DNA of 64,000 bases from Bradyrhizobium sp. NP1 (GCF_030378205.1 NZ_CP127385.1:2148001-2212000), one strand, 5' to 3'; positions 36,869-47,448 are shown, numbered from the stretch's first letter. Numbers and translations: made by a program. The notes: a model not told the origin generated them from the letters alone.

Positions 36869-37756
36869 TCACACCTCGATATCGAGCGCAATATCGAAAT
36901 TGCCAGCCGAATGCGTCAGCGCGCCCGCGGAAACGTAGTCGACGCCGGTTGTCGCGATTTCCGCGATCGTGCCAAGCGTGATGCCGCCGGAGGCTTCCAG
37001 CACGACGCGCCCCTTCGCGAGCCTCGCTGCTTCGGCAAGCGTTGCCACGTTCATGTTGTCGAGAAGCACCACGTCGGCGAGGCCGGCGTCGAGCACGTCG
37101 CGGAGCTGGTCGAGCGTGTCGACCTCGATCTCGATCTTCACGAGATGGCCGACATGGGCGCGGGCGCGCTCCAGCACGGTGCGCACGCCGCCGGCAACCG
37201 CGATATGGTTGTCCTTGATCAGCACGGCGTCGTCGAGCCCGAAGCGATGGTTGAAGCCGCCGCCGCAGCGCACCGCATATTTCTCCAGCGCCCGCAGGCC
37301 GGGCGTGGTCTTGCGCGTGTCGCAGATGCGCAGGCTGCTGCCTTCGGTGCGCTGCACATGGTCCGCGGTGAGCGTCGCGATCCCGGACAGCCGGCCGACG
37401 AAATTCAGCGCGGTGCGTTCGCCCGACAGCATGGAGCGGGCGGGCCCCGCAAGTGTCAATACGCGTGTGCCGGCGGCGACGCGCGCGCCGTCACGGACAT
37501 GGGCCTCGATGCCGATATCGCCGGACAATTTGCGGAACGTCGCGACCGCGAGCGGCAGGCCGGCGATGATGCCGGTCTGGCGCGCGACCATCACCGCGCG
37601 GGCCTGTGTTGTCTCCGGAATGGTTGCGGTCGAGGTGATGTCGCCGGCGCGGCCGAGATCCTCGTCGAGCGCGCGTGCAACGGCCTGATCGATCGCGAGC
37701 GGCGAGAGGAAGGCGTCGGGGTGGAGCAGGGCGGTGGGTGTGATCATGGCTGTCAC
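36869..37756 (-). CDS. nadC: Nicotinate-nucleotide pyrophosphorylase (carboxylating)
   Basis: Converts quinolinate and PRPP to nicotinate mononucleotide, the last step of de novo NAD precursor synthesis. 295 residues. [20 protein letters not shown] and [13 protein letters not shown] are substrate-site hallmarks, and VLLDNM is the PRPP-region motif. The GTG at 37756 overlaps the nadB stop by four bases; an ATG at 37747 is a possible alternative. Last gene of nadABC. Confidence 0.95.
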   Translation of the reverse strand: MTAMITPTALLHPDAFLSPLAIDQAVARALDEDLGRAGDITSTATIPETTQARAVMVARQTGIIAGLPLAVATFRKLSGDIGIEAHVRDGARVAAGTRVLTLAGPARSMLSGERTALNFVGRLSGIATLTADHVQRTEGSSLRICDTRKTTPGLRALEKYAVRCGGGFNHRFGLDDAVLIKDNHIAVAGGVRTVLERARAHVGHLVKIEIEVDTLDQLRDVLDAGLADVVLLDNMNVATLAEAARLAKGRVVLEASGGITLGTIAEIATTGVDYVSAGALTHSAGNFDIALDIEV

Positions 37757-39357
37757 GCGGTGATGGGGGCTGCGATTTCTTCGTGGGCTTGGTCTGAAAG
37801 ATGTCCGGCGATCTCCCTGGCAGCGGCGAGCGTCGTCAGGGTGCGACGTGCGCGCGGGCTTTCAAGCGGATGATCGATGCGGCAATGGGCGCCGCGGCTT
37901 TCGCGCCGTGTCAAAGCGGATGCTGCCACCAGCAGCGCCGTCGTTGCCATGTTGCGCAGCGCGATATTGCCGGTATCGCGCTCGAGCGCCGCAAAGCTTC
38001 GCACGGCTTCGGCGAGGCGCTCGCCGTCCCTGAGCACGCCGACATGCGAGGTCATCATCGTGCGCAGGTTTTTTGTGGCAAGCGCCGGCATTGCGCCATT
38101 GCGGGGAACGACCAGCATCGGCGGCGGCGCGGCGGGCGCCGCGATCGCGCTGCCGGCGATGTCCTCGGCGATTCGCGCGGCATAGACCACGGCCTCGAGC
38201 AGCGAGTTGGAGGCGAGGCGGTTGGCGCCGTGCGCGCCGGTCGACGAGACCTCGCCGCCCGCCCACAGCCCTTCAAGCGAGCTGCGGCCGCGTTCGTCGA
38301 CCGCGATGCCACCCATGTGGTAGTGCGCGGCGGGCGCCACCGGAATTGGCTGCGCCGCCGCATCGATGCCGGCGGCCATGCAGCTTGCGTGCACGGTCGG
38401 GAACCTCTCCGCAAAGCGGGCACCCAGCGCGTCCCGCGCATCGAGAAACGCGCCGCGGCCGGCTTGAACTTCCGCGAATACGCCGCGCGCCACGATGTCG
38501 CGCGGTGCCAGCTCGGCGAGCTTGTGATGCCCCAGCATGAAGCGCTCGCCCTTGCCGTTGATCAGGGTCGCGCCTTCGCCGCGCAGCGCTTCGGTCGCAA
38601 GCGGCGCCGGATCGCGGCCGACCATGATCGCGGTGGGGTGAAACTGCACGAATTCGGGATCGGCGATCGCGGCACCGGCGCGGGCGGCGATGGCAAGGCC
38701 GAGCCCGTTGGCTTGGGTCGGGTTCGTCGTCACGGCGTAGAGATGACCGATGCCGCCGGTTGCCAGCACCACGGCGCGCGAGGCGATGATCACGGGCCTT
38801 GCAGCGGGATCGGCGGCGCTGCGCAATTGCAGGCCGGTCACGCCTCGATCGTCGGTGAGAAGCGCCTCTGCAACAAGGCCTTCGATGATCCGGATCGAAG
38901 GCGTTCGTCGCACCGCTTCCGTGAGTGCCGCGATGATGGCTTTTCCCGCCATGTCGCCGCGCACATGCACGATGCGGCGCGCCGAATGCGCGGCTTCGCG
39001 GCCGAGCGCGAGCCTTCCTTCCAGGTCGCGGTCGAAGGGCACGCCATAACGCAGCAGATCCTCGATGCGCGCCGCCGCCTCGCGCGCGAGGTCGAGCGCG
39101 ATCTTTTCCTCGACGAGGCCGGCGCCCGCCGCAACCGTATCGGCGGCGTGGGACTCGGGGCTGTCTTCGTCGCCGATCGCAGCGGCGATGCCGCCCTGCG
39201 CCCATGCGGTGGACGCGCCCTCGCCGAGCGGGGCGGCCGAGATCACCGTGATCGGCCGTGGCGCGAGCTTGAGCGCGCAGAACAGGCCGGCCAGGCCGCC
39301 GCCGACGATCACGACGTCGTCGGTCTGGCGGGTGAGGTCATAAGCATTGTTGGGCAT
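37753..39357 (-). CDS. nadB: L-aspartate oxidase
   Basis: FAD enzyme oxidising aspartate to iminoaspartate, which NadA condenses. 534 residues. FAD motif [13 protein letters not shown] is at residues 19-31, and the succinate-dehydrogenase-like stretch [20 protein letters not shown] with the flavin-contact motif [20 protein letters not shown] is present. CAGGAG precedes the ATG. It lies 24 bp after nadA and overlaps nadC. Confidence 0.96.
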   Translation of the reverse strand: MPNNAYDLTRQTDDVVIVGGGLAGLFCALKLAPRPITVISAAPLGEGASTAWAQGGIAAAIGDEDSPESHAADTVAAGAGLVEEKIALDLAREAAARIEDLLRYGVPFDRDLEGRLALGREAAHSARRIVHVRGDMAGKAIIAALTEAVRRTPSIRIIEGLVAEALLTDDRGVTGLQLRSAADPAARPVIIASRAVVLATGGIGHLYAVTTNPTQANGLGLAIAARAGAAIADPEFVQFHPTAIMVGRDPAPLATEALRGEGATLINGKGERFMLGHHKLAELAPRDIVARGVFAEVQAGRGAFLDARDALGARFAERFPTVHASCMAAGIDAAAQPIPVAPAAHYHMGGIAVDERGRSSLEGLWAGGEVSSTGAHGANRLASNSLLEAVVYAARIAEDIAGSAIAAPAAPPPMLVVPRNGAMPALATKNLRTMMTSHVGVLRDGERLAEAVRSFAALERDTGNIALRNMATTALLVAASALTRRESRGAHCRIDHPLESPRARRTLTTLAAAREIAGHLSDQAHEEIAAPITA

Positions 39358-39381
39358 CGATCGCTCCTGCCGTCGCGGGGA

Positions 39382-40497
39382 TCAGTTCTTCAGGTTCACC
39401 ATGCGCTCGACCGAACGTCGTGCGCGCGTCGCGATGGCCGGATCGATGGTCACTTCCTCGCGCAGGAGCCGCAGGCTGTCGAGAATCTTCGGCAGCGTGA
39501 TCCGCTTCATGTGCGGGCACAGGTTGCAGGGCTGCACGATCTCGAGGTCGGGCAGCTCGGCCCGCACGTTGTCGGCCATCGAGCATTCGGTCACCATCAC
39601 CACGCGTTTGGGGCGGTTGCTGCGCAGCCAGCCGATCATGTGCGCGGTCGAGCCGGTGAAGTCGGCTTCCGCCAGGACGTCGGGCGGACATTCCGGATGC
39701 GCGATGATCTGCAGCGATGGATCGCTTTCGCGACAGGCGCGCAGCTCCTCGCCGGTGAAGCGCTCGTGCACCTCGCAGGCGCCCTTCCAGGCGATGACCT
39801 TCACGCTGGTTTTCGAGGCGACGTATTTCGCCAGGTACTGGTCGGGCAGGAAGATCACGGTCGGCGCGTTCAGGCTCTCGACCACCTGCACCGCATTCGA
39901 CGAGGTGCAGCAGATGTCGACCTCCGCCTTCACTTCGGCCGAGGTGTTGACATAGGCGACCACCGGCACGCCGGGAAAGCGCTCGCGCAGCAGCCGCACG
40001 TCGGCGCCGGTGATGCTGGCGGCGAGCGAACAGCCGGCGCGGGAATCCGGGATCAGCACGGTCTTGTCCGGGTTGAGGATCTTCGAGGTCTCGGCCATGA
40101 AATGCACGCCGCACTGGATGATGGTGCCGGCCTTCACCCTGGTCGCCTCGATCGCAAGCTGCAGCGAGTCGCCGGTGATGTCGGCGACGCAATGGAAGAT
40201 CTCCGGCGTCTGGTAGTTATGCGCCAGGATCACCGCGTCGCGCTCCCTCTTCAGGTCGTTGATCGCCTTGATGGTGGGCGCCATCAGCGGCCACTCGATC
40301 GGCGGGATCACGCGCTTGACCCGTTCATAGAGCGGCGCGGTGGCGCACTCGACCTCCTCATTCCATTCCAGCGCCGGCATCGGCAGTGCGCGGGTGTGCG
40401 CCGCCCCGGCAATGCCGCTGTCGCCCCGCGCCGGATGAGCTGCGCTGAGCGGGGTGCTGCCCACATCTTCGGGTCCGTAAATTCCAGCGATCGGCAT
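39382..40497 (-). CDS. nadA: Quinolinate synthase A
   Basis: [4Fe-4S] enzyme condensing iminoaspartate with dihydroxyacetone phosphate. 371 residues from the ATG at 40497, which has AAGGAGG at ideal distance. Cluster cysteines lie in [19 protein letters not shown] and [10 protein letters not shown]. An N-terminal extension of about 80 residues precedes [15 protein letters not shown], as in the long rhizobial NadA forms. First gene of nadABC and next to a palindromic candidate NadQ site. Confidence 0.96.
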   Translation of the reverse strand: MPIAGIYGPEDVGSTPLSAAHPARGDSGIAGAAHTRALPMPALEWNEEVECATAPLYERVKRVIPPIEWPLMAPTIKAINDLKRERDAVILAHNYQTPEIFHCVADITGDSLQLAIEATRVKAGTIIQCGVHFMAETSKILNPDKTVLIPDSRAGCSLAASITGADVRLLRERFPGVPVVAYVNTSAEVKAEVDICCTSSNAVQVVESLNAPTVIFLPDQYLAKYVASKTSVKVIAWKGACEVHERFTGEELRACRESDPSLQIIAHPECPPDVLAEADFTGSTAHMIGWLRSNRPKRVVMVTECSMADNVRAELPDLEIVQPCNLCPHMKRITLPKILDSLRLLREEVTIDPAIATRARRSVERMVNLKN

Positions 40498-40520
40498 GGC
40501 AGCCTCCTTCATCTTCATCA

Positions 40521-40545
40521 CATATACTCGTATTGAGCATATATG
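40521..40545. promoter_or_regulatory. Palindromic candidate NadQ operator upstream of nadA
   Basis: CATATACTCGTATTGAGCAT continues to ATATG, giving half-sites ATATaCTC and GAGcATAT around a 5-base centre. It lies 24 bases before the nadA start, within a promoter-proximal position suited to repression. A NadQ-type regulator gene is present at 47550. The palindrome is observed; the regulator assignment is inferred from known alphaproteobacterial NAD regulons. Confidence 0.6.
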
Positions 40546-40878
40546 AGACCCGAGAAATCCGGCCCACCAAGGCCGGCAATGTTCTCGTACGTTTTGCCTG
40601 GATGTCGCGAGCCGCTCCGCTCACCGGGGCAAGCTCGGTGCTCGCAAGGGATGACTCATTATCCTCATTACGAGCAAAAGCGAATATAGCACGGTCGCGG
40701 CGCGGCCGCCAGACCGCGCCATTGTCAAATCGGCGGGACTGCCAGCGCGGATTTGCAGGGCTGCCCCGCAGGCAAAAATTTCGCGTGCTTGCGATTGGAT
40801 TTTCATGCAGATGCATTAACTCGCTGTAATGAATCGCGCCCGCCGATGCCGGCGCGACAAACAAGACCGGGAAGAACA
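40546..40878. other. Spacer between nadA and the MFS gene
   Basis: 333 bases between divergent genes. Apart from the nadA palindrome at its left end and the purine-rich GGGAAGAA ribosome site at 40869-40876, I see no gene, repeat or strong hairpin. Confidence 0.4.
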
Positions 40879-42129
40879 ATGTCCAACGCGGCAAGCGACG
40901 TCAGGCCAGCCTCGACCTGGCGCACGCCTCTCGTGATCATCGTCTGCGGCTGCGCGGTCGCGCTGCTGGGCTTCGGGCCACGCGCGAGCGTCGGTTTCTT
41001 CATCCAGCCGATGAGCCGCGATCTGTCATGGGGCCGCGACGTGTTCGGCCTGGCGCTGGCGGTGCAGAACCTGTTGTGGGGCCTGGGCCAGCCGATCGCC
41101 GGCGCCATCGCCGACCGCTTCGGCACCTTCCGCGTGATGGTGGTCGGCGCGCTGATGTATGCGGCCGGCCTTGCCGTGATGCGCTACGCCACGACGCCGA
41201 TGTCGCTCGAGCTCGGTGCCGGCGTGCTGATGGGCTTCGGCCTGTCCGGTTGCTCGTTCAATCTCGTGCTGTCGGCTTTCAGCAAGCTGCTGCCGCCGGA
41301 GCGGCGCGGGATCGCGCTCGGCGCCGGCACCGCCGCGGGATCGTTCGGGCAGTTCCTGTTCGCGCCCTTCGGCGTGGCGCTGATCGACAATTTCGGCTGG
41401 CAGACCGCGCTCATGGTGTTTGCCGCGCTGATGCTCCTGATCGTGCCGCTCTCGCTCGCGCTCAACACCGGGCCGGCGACGGCGTCGAGCGACGTCGCCT
41501 CCGGCGGCGAGCAGTCGTTCCGCACCGCGCTCGCGGAGGCGTTCGGCCATCGCTCCTACGTGCTGCTGGTGCTCGGCTTCTTCACCTGCGGCTTCCAGCT
41601 CGCCTTCGTTACCGTGCATCTGCCGCCGTTCCTGGTCGACCGCGGCATCTCCGTCCAGATCGGCGGCTGGGTGGTCGCGGCGATCGGCCTGTTCAACATC
41701 GTGGGCTCGCTCAGCGTCGGCTGGCTGCAGAACTACCTGCCCAAGCGCTACATCCTGTCGGTGATCTATCTCGCGCGCGCGCTTGCCACCGTTGCCTTCA
41801 TCTCGTTCCCGATCACCCCGTTCTCGGCGATCGCGTTCGGCGCTGCGAGCGGCCTGCTATGGCTGTCGACGGTGCCGCCGACTTCGGCGCTGGTGTTCCT
41901 GATGTTCGGCACGCGCTGGTTCACCACGCTTTACGGCTTTGCCTTCGTCAGCCATCAGGTGGGTGGCTTCCTCGGCGTCTGGCTCGGCGGCATCGTGTTC
42001 GAGAAGTTCGGCTCCTACACGCCGATCTGGTGGCTTTCCGTGCTGTTCGGCGTGTTGTCGGCACTGATCAACCTGCCGATCGTCGAGAAGCCGGTCGCGC
42101 GCTTGGCGCGCCCGGTTCCGGCGACCTGA
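40879..42129 (+). CDS. MFS transporter
   Basis: 416 residues with about twelve transmembrane helices. The first loop GQPIAGAIADRFGTFRVMVV carries the MFS motif A (G-x3-D-R-x-G), and a large central loop (about residues 195-220) separates the two halves. It most resembles the oxalate/formate-antiporter-like or monocarboxylate branch (YxxxGFGLSGCSFNLVLSAF-type text). ATG at 40879 was chosen for MSNAASDVRPASTWRTPLVI. Substrate unknown. Confidence 0.88.
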   Translation: MSNAASDVRPASTWRTPLVIIVCGCAVALLGFGPRASVGFFIQPMSRDLSWGRDVFGLALAVQNLLWGLGQPIAGAIADRFGTFRVMVVGALMYAAGLAVMRYATTPMSLELGAGVLMGFGLSGCSFNLVLSAFSKLLPPERRGIALGAGTAAGSFGQFLFAPFGVALIDNFGWQTALMVFAALMLLIVPLSLALNTGPATASSDVASGGEQSFRTALAEAFGHRSYVLLVLGFFTCGFQLAFVTVHLPPFLVDRGISVQIGGWVVAAIGLFNIVGSLSVGWLQNYLPKRYILSVIYLARALATVAFISFPITPFSAIAFGAASGLLWLSTVPPTSALVFLMFGTRWFTTLYGFAFVSHQVGGFLGVWLGGIVFEKFGSYTPIWWLSVLFGVLSALINLPIVEKPVARLARPVPAT

Positions 42130-42213
42130 CATTTCCCGCCATTCGGAACAGTGCGGGCATCGTCGGCCGCCGCAGTTGCGCGGCCGGCTTGATGCGATAA
42201 AACCCCTTGAAAG

Positions 42214-42383
42214 CCAGTGGAGTGGATTTGACATTCGCCGCTCATCCAGCCGCGCATTCGGAAAGCGAATGTCAAATCCAAAACTCCACTGGAATCCAAT
42301 ATTTTGCTAGGCGTCCTTTGACGCCAACATTCGCAAACGAGCCCGCTACAAAAGGGATGCGAATGTTGGCGTCGGACCACTAG
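42214..42383. repeat. Tandem pair of palindromic units (CTAGTG family, pair B)
   Basis: Unit B1 (42214-42292, 79 bp): CCAGTGGAGTGGATTTGACA... to ...AATCCaaaACTCCACTGG, inner stem GGATTTGACATTCGC. Unit B2 (42307-42383, 77 bp): CTAGGCGTCC to GGACCACTAG, inner stem GACGCCAACATTCGCA and complement. A 14-base gap separates the units. The right edge is 17 bp before the acuI-like start codon and leaves only the ribosome-binding site between. Confidence 0.85.
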
Positions 42384-42400
42384 ATTGAGGGAGGTTTGCC

Positions 42401-43387
42401 GTGGCCACGTTCAAGGCGATCAGGATCGACAAGGCGGACAAGGGTACCACCGCCGCGCTCACGCAATTCGACGAGGCCGAGTTGATGGATGGCGACGTCA
42501 CCGTCGCCGTCGAATGGTCGACGCTGAACTACAAGGACGGGCTCGCGCTGACCGGCAAGGCGCCCGTGGTCCGGCGCTTTCCGATGATCGCGGGCATCGA
42601 CTTCGCGGGCACTGTCACGCAGTCCAGCCATCCGGCCTGGAAGGCCGGCGACAAGGTGATCTGCACCGGCTGGGGCATGGGCGAAACCCATCTCGGCGCC
42701 TACGCGCAGAAGGCGCGCGTCAAGGGCGACTGGCTGGTGCGGTTGCCCGACGGCATGTCGGCGCGCCAGGCGATGGCGATCGGCACCGCCGGCTTCACCG
42801 CCATGCTCGCGGTGCTCGCGCTGGAAAAGCAGGGGGTGTCGCCGAATAGCGGCCCGGTGGTGGTCACCGGTGCGGCCGGCGGCGTCGGCTCGGTCGCCAT
42901 CGCCGTGCTCGCCAGGCTCGGCTATCACGTCATCGCCTCGACCGGCCGGATGGCGGAGGCGGGCTATCTGAAAGGCCTCGGCGCCACCGAGGTGATCGAT
43001 CGCGCTGAACTGGCCGGCCAGCCGAAGCCGCTCGGCAAGGAACGCTGGGCCGGCGGCGTCGACAGCGTCGGCTCGACCACGCTCGCCAACCTGTTGTCGA
43101 TGACGAAGTATGGCGGCGCCATCGCGGCCTGTGGCCTTGCCGCCGGCATGGACCTGCCGTCCTCGGTCGCCCCGTTTATTTTGCGGGGGGTGTGCCTTCT
43201 CGGCATCGATTCCGTGATGTGTCCGATTGCAGCGCGCGAGATCGCCTGGCGGCGCCTTGCCAGCGACCTGGATCCCGCAAAACTATCTGAAATAACTCAT
43301 GAAATTGCGCTTGATCAGGTCCTCGCGGAGGCGCCGAAAATCCTCGCCGGCCAGGTCCGCGGCCGCGTCGTGGTAAAAATTCCCTAG
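42401..43387 (+). CDS. acuI: MDR-family NADPH-dependent acrylyl-CoA reductase-like oxidoreductase
   Basis: 328 residues of the YhdH/AcuI branch of zinc-independent medium-chain dehydrogenases. [20 protein letters not shown] and IDFAGTV in the catalytic domain, and the nucleotide loop [20 protein letters not shown], are distinctive; [13 protein letters not shown] is near the end. GTG start with GAGGGAGG upstream. Likely reduces acrylyl-CoA in 3-carbon metabolism; the exact substrate is inferred from family. Confidence 0.9.
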   Translation: MATFKAIRIDKADKGTTAALTQFDEAELMDGDVTVAVEWSTLNYKDGLALTGKAPVVRRFPMIAGIDFAGTVTQSSHPAWKAGDKVICTGWGMGETHLGAYAQKARVKGDWLVRLPDGMSARQAMAIGTAGFTAMLAVLALEKQGVSPNSGPVVVTGAAGGVGSVAIAVLARLGYHVIASTGRMAEAGYLKGLGATEVIDRAELAGQPKPLGKERWAGGVDSVGSTTLANLLSMTKYGGAIAACGLAAGMDLPSSVAPFILRGVCLLGIDSVMCPIAAREIAWRRLASDLDPAKLSEITHEIALDQVLAEAPKILAGQVRGRVVVKIP

Positions 43388-43400
43388 GCCACGTTCAGAC

Positions 43401-43457
43401 TTTACCAACCAAGCTGCTCCAATCTTGCCACGGTTGTTATGGTAAGCAGCGGGTAAA
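43401..43457. other. Nested inverted repeat after acuI
   Basis: TTTACC (43401) and GCTGCT (43413) on the left are mirrored by AGCAGC (43445) and GGTAAA (43452) on the right. The 57-bp structure lies between acuI and the start of the next gene and could be a terminator or leader structure. Confidence 0.4.
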
Positions 43458-43500
43458 GGCATCAGACTTGCCCGCGCTCGGGTTATGTTGGAGTTGGAAA

Positions 43501-44085
43501 ATGCTGGCGCGTTTTGTGTTGGGGACCGTCACCGCCGGCGCGTTGATCGCGCCCGCCCTGGCGGGGATGATGACCGCCGATGAGGCGCGCAAGTTCGTTG
43601 CCGGCAAGGTCTTCGCCTTCACCTGCTTCGACGGCACCCGTGGGGCAGGGCGCATCCTCGACGACATGGGCGCTGCCGGCGCCGTGCAATTCTCCGGCTC
43701 GGGTCCCGTGCGCCACATTCGCCTGCCCGGCAACACGCTGCAGATCCGCGACCAGATCGTCTGCGCGTCGATCAAGGGCATTCCGTTCGAGCCGTGCTTC
43801 AATCTCGACAAGAAGGATGAGCGCAGCTTCCGCGGCTCGGTCTCCGGCATGGGCTTCGCCTATTGCGATTTCCAGCATCAGGGCGCCTCGCAGATGCTGA
43901 TGGCCCGCGCAGTGGCGAGGCCGCGTTCGCATCGGGCCGAACGCAACGGCGCGGCTGATGCCGCGCGCGCTGAAATGGCAACGCGGGTCGAGACGCCGCG
44001 CGTGGAAAGCGCCAAGATCGAGCCGGTCCGCTCCGAGCCCGCGAAACCCGAAAGCGCGCCGGAGCTGCGTCGTTCGACGGAGTAG
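43501..44085 (+). CDS. Exported protein of unknown function
   Basis: 194 residues with a signal peptide (MLARFVLGTVTAGALIAPAL, then AGMMTADEAR). The middle holds three to four cysteines (FTCFDGTRG, QIVCASIKG, FEPCFNL, AYCDFQ) that could form disulfides in the periplasm. The C-terminal 50 residues are Arg/Glu/Pro-rich and probably disordered. ATG at 43501 has GGAG upstream. No family recognised with certainty. Confidence 0.8.
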   Translation: MLARFVLGTVTAGALIAPALAGMMTADEARKFVAGKVFAFTCFDGTRGAGRILDDMGAAGAVQFSGSGPVRHIRLPGNTLQIRDQIVCASIKGIPFEPCFNLDKKDERSFRGSVSGMGFAYCDFQHQGASQMLMARAVARPRSHRAERNGAADAARAEMATRVETPRVESAKIEPVRSEPAKPESAPELRRSTE

Positions 44086-44230
44086 TCGCCGTCTTCGGCC
44101 CGTCAGTCCGGCCGTCCGCCCGCCCGTAGTCTTACGGGGGATTCCTTTTGCTGGTTGGTAGGGACTAGTCACTCAGTTTGTGCGAGCTTCGGCCGCCCGC
44201 GGCGGCGAGCGAACCCACGGACTGAACCCA

Positions 44231-44464
44231 ATGGCGCTTTATTTCTTTCGGATCAGCCAGGGTCGCTACTCGGGCGCCTCCGACCAGCCCTTCGAGTTCG
44301 ACAGCCGCGAGGCCGCCTGGACCGAGATGACCGCGGTCTGCAGCAACCTGCTCAGCGGCATTTCCCGCGGGCTGAGACCGAACTCCGAATGGCGCATGGA
44401 AATGCTCGACGAGCGACGGAAGCCCGTTTTCTGCATCCGTCTGACCGCGGACACGCTCGACTGA
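44231..44464 (+). CDS. DUF6894 small protein
   Basis: 77 residues: MALYFFRISQGRYSGASDQP begins with the Y/F-rich strand of the DUF6894 family, and WRMEMLDERRKPVFCIRLTA is its closing strand pair. ATG at 44231 is the natural start. Function unknown. The stretch 44465-44698 after it shows no gene. Confidence 0.8.
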   Translation: MALYFFRISQGRYSGASDQPFEFDSREAAWTEMTAVCSNLLSGISRGLRPNSEWRMEMLDERRKPVFCIRLTADTLD

Positions 44465-44698
44465 CGGACGCGCCGTCCGTCCGACCTCATCGTTGAAAGC
44501 ATCGTTTCGATCGCGCGCGCCTCGCCGCGGGCGAAGCCATGCCCGCGCATCGGCTGCGCGTCGCTTGGGCATTTGCCCACCGAAACCGGATCGGCGTCCT
44601 CGCAGGTGTTCTCGGCGGCGCGCACGCTGTCGGGCGATTCGAGCCGCCTCAAGCTCGAAGTCGGCAAGTTCCTGGCGTCAGTGCGGGCGGCGTGAGCG

Positions 44699-47383
44699 TC
44701 ACTCGCCTTGCTGCGCGATCGGCTGCGGCGGCGCCTGCCTGCGAAACAGGACGCGCCGGTAGATCCAGCCGATCGCCACCAGCACCACGCCGAGGCACAT
44801 GAACGACAGCGCACGGTAAAACCCGGTCAGCGTCGACATGTCGATCAGGAAGGCTTTCGCGATCGTCAGCGCGATCACCGCGGCCGATGCCAGCCGCGCG
44901 CGCTGCGAATTAGCCAGCATGCCGATGCCAAGCAGCAGCACGCCGAACAGCAGCCACGCGATCGAGTAGCTGTATTGCTCGGCGCCGGTGGTCGGGCCGC
45001 GGCTGATGACCGGGCCGTGGTAGAGCCTGCGAATTTCGAACGAGACATAGGCAAGCGCGAGCACCAGCGCGAACGCGGCGACGGTGTTGGCGTAGGCGGC
45101 CGGGCGGTGACCGGCGACCGCATAGGACAGCAGCAGCGCAAGCAGCGCGGGCAGGGCATAGCCGAGCAGCAGAAGGTTGAGGACGGGTCCGCCGACATCG
45201 ATCGGCCAGAGGATCGGCGTCTCCAGCAGCATCAATCCGAAGATGGTGGCGAGCCCGGCAAAGACGGTCAGCAGCACTGCGCCGACATTGTGCACGATGC
45301 TTCCGCTGCGGAGCCTGAGGCGCTCGAGCCCTATCGCCATGGCCAGCGCCGTGCAGACCTGCAGCGCGATCTCGCCGAGGTGGGGCTCGATGCGATAGAT
45401 GTCGCCGCCATTGAGGACGTGACGGATCTCCAGGAAGGCGAGCAGCACCGTGAACAGGATCGCGGCCGCTTCCACCGCGCGCAGCGGCGCGTCGTCGCCG
45501 CGTCGCCGCAGCAAATGGCTGCCCACCCAGAACGATGCCGCCGGCACGCCATAGCCCCACAACAGCCAGTTGAAGATCGGCGTCGTGCCGACGGCGTCGC
45601 CTGCGATCCGCGGCTCGTAGCCGATCCGCAACGTGACGATGCCGGCCATGATCGCAGCCAGCGCGCGCAGGAACGGGATCGGCCGCCTGAGCGAAATCCA
45701 GGCCGCGCCGGCAGAGGTCAGCGCCAGCGCGATACTGAGCCAGCCCTTTTCCAGCGCGAAGGTCAGCGCCAGCGCCAGCGCGCCGAGCGTTGCGGTTGCA
45801 AACAGCGCGATGCCGACCGACTGGGCGGGGCGCTCCTCCCGCCGCGTCAGGAATTCGGTCGCTGCGCCGAATGCGGCCGCCAGCAGCACCGCGAGGATCG
45901 CAAACGGAATCGAGCGGTCGAGATGGGCGATGCGGGCATAAAGCGCGATCAGGAGCGCAAGCGGGGTGAAGGTTGCCACCGCGGCCCAGCGCGTCGTCAG
46001 GCGCGCGGCAGAAAAGCGGCGCTGCGCCAGAAAGCCTGTCACGCCGAAGCCGATCGCGAAGATCGCGGCGGTGACGAGGTGCAGCGACACCGATCCGTCC
46101 GTCGCGGCGGGACCGATGCCGGGTATCGGGCCGCCCGGCAGCACCAGGAGATCGGGATTGCTGCGCACCACCCACTCGGCGAACACGACGAAGACGAGGA
46201 TCGCGGCAGCACCCAGCGCGCCCGCCGCCGACGGCGCGCGCCAGGCGGTCGCGATTGTTGCGATCACCAGGAGCGCAAAGCCGGTCATGGCGGCATCGGC
46301 GTGATGGCTGGCGAGCACGATCGCGGTCGCGCCGAGCAGATAGGCGGCGAGCGCGCCTGACGGGATCAGTTCGACCTGCTCCGTGCCGGCCTCCGGGCCG
46401 AAGGCGAAGCCGGACACGACCAGCAGCGCCGCGAGGATGAAACCCGCGATCACATGGAACAGATGCGGCGCGATCATCGATGGTCCGCATGGCAGGCATG
46501 GCGCCGTCCAGAGCAGCGCAAACACGATGGTGGTCACGGCGAGCCAGCGCCAGAGGCGGATCCGCGCCAGGCCAAACGACGCCGCGGTGACGATCGCAAG
46601 GTAGATGTAGAGCGCCCAATAGTCGGGCGTGTCGGACGACACCAGCAGCGGTGTGACGAAACCAGCCGCGACGCCGAGGCCGGCGAGCGCCGGCCCGTGC
46701 AGCAGCGCGGCGGCAAGCGTGCCGAGCGCGACCAGGCCGAGCAGGATGAAGGCGCTCGCCGGCGCGAGGAAGCCATAGAGCGCGTAGGCCGCGTAGACCG
46801 TCGCAAACGCGACCGCGGTGCCGGCCGCGGTGAGGATCGCCGGGATGTTGGCGACCGGCAGCGACTCGATGCCGGAGCTGTGTTCGATGCGGCGCGTCCA
46901 CTCGCCGGCGCCAAGCAGCGCCAGCGCGAACAAGGCGCCAAGTGCGACCCGCACGCCGGGGCCGAGCAGCCCCGCCTCGATCGAATAGCGCACCATGAAG
47001 AAACCGCCGAGCGCAAGCGCCAGCCCGCCGATCCACACCACCCAGCGGGTGCCGAGGCGCTCCTCGAAGCCGGCGTCCTCCGGCGGGAGCGGCGGCGGCG
47101 CGGCGGTTTCGCCGCCGTTCTCGCGCGGCGCTTCGTCGGCAGGGAGAACCGCGGCTTCAGCCATCGGCTCCGCCGCGATGCTGGGCGAGGCGGTCGCGGG
47201 TGCCTGTTGGAATTCCGGCGTGGCGGCAAGCGGCGGCGGCGCAGGGCTCGCAGCGGTCGATGCCGCCTGGATCTGGTCGAGCCTTGCGCGCAGGCTTGCC
47301 GCCTGGTTGAGCGCCTTGCGCGCAATTGCCAGCGCGACGATCGCGATCAGCAGCGCGAGGAAGTCGAACGGTGAGTCAAACAT
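44699..47383 (-). CDS. DUF2339 large polytopic membrane protein
   Basis: 894 residues with roughly 25 hydrophobic helices. An N-terminal anchor (FLALLIAIVALAIARKAL) and a Pro/Ala-rich linker lead to RLGTRWVVWIGGLALALGGF, the start of the DUF2339 region. It is one of the longest membrane proteins in the window. Function unknown; no catalytic motif is visible. Confidence 0.9.
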   Translation of the reverse strand: MFDSPFDFLALLIAIVALAIARKALNQAASLRARLDQIQAASTAASPAPPPLAATPEFQQAPATASPSIAAEPMAEAAVLPADEAPRENGGETAAPPPLPPEDAGFEERLGTRWVVWIGGLALALGGFFMVRYSIEAGLLGPGVRVALGALFALALLGAGEWTRRIEHSSGIESLPVANIPAILTAAGTAVAFATVYAAYALYGFLAPASAFILLGLVALGTLAAALLHGPALAGLGVAAGFVTPLLVSSDTPDYWALYIYLAIVTAASFGLARIRLWRWLAVTTIVFALLWTAPCLPCGPSMIAPHLFHVIAGFILAALLVVSGFAFGPEAGTEQVELIPSGALAAYLLGATAIVLASHHADAAMTGFALLVIATIATAWRAPSAAGALGAAAILVFVVFAEWVVRSNPDLLVLPGGPIPGIGPAATDGSVSLHLVTAAIFAIGFGVTGFLAQRRFSAARLTTRWAAVATFTPLALLIALYARIAHLDRSIPFAILAVLLAAAFGAATEFLTRREERPAQSVGIALFATATLGALALALTFALEKGWLSIALALTSAGAAWISLRRPIPFLRALAAIMAGIVTLRIGYEPRIAGDAVGTTPIFNWLLWGYGVPAASFWVGSHLLRRRGDDAPLRAVEAAAILFTVLLAFLEIRHVLNGGDIYRIEPHLGEIALQVCTALAMAIGLERLRLRSGSIVHNVGAVLLTVFAGLATIFGLMLLETPILWPIDVGGPVLNLLLLGYALPALLALLLSYAVAGHRPAAYANTVAAFALVLALAYVSFEIRRLYHGPVISRGPTTGAEQYSYSIAWLLFGVLLLGIGMLANSQRARLASAAVIALTIAKAFLIDMSTLTGFYRALSFMCLGVVLVAIGWIYRRVLFRRQAPPQPIAQQGE

Positions 47384-47448
47384 CGCATTCTCCAGGCGTC
47401 AGCCCGAAGCTCAAGGGCTCACCGTGTCAGTTCGTCAAAGCGCGATCC

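Noticed and set aside
37801..40536. 911-codon rightward frame opposite nadB and nadA
   Set aside because: Antisense shadow of two well-identified enzymes; His/Arg/Gly-rich translation.
44708..46360. 550-codon rightward frame opposite the DUF2339 gene
   Set aside because: Antisense shadow; charged low-complexity text without motifs.
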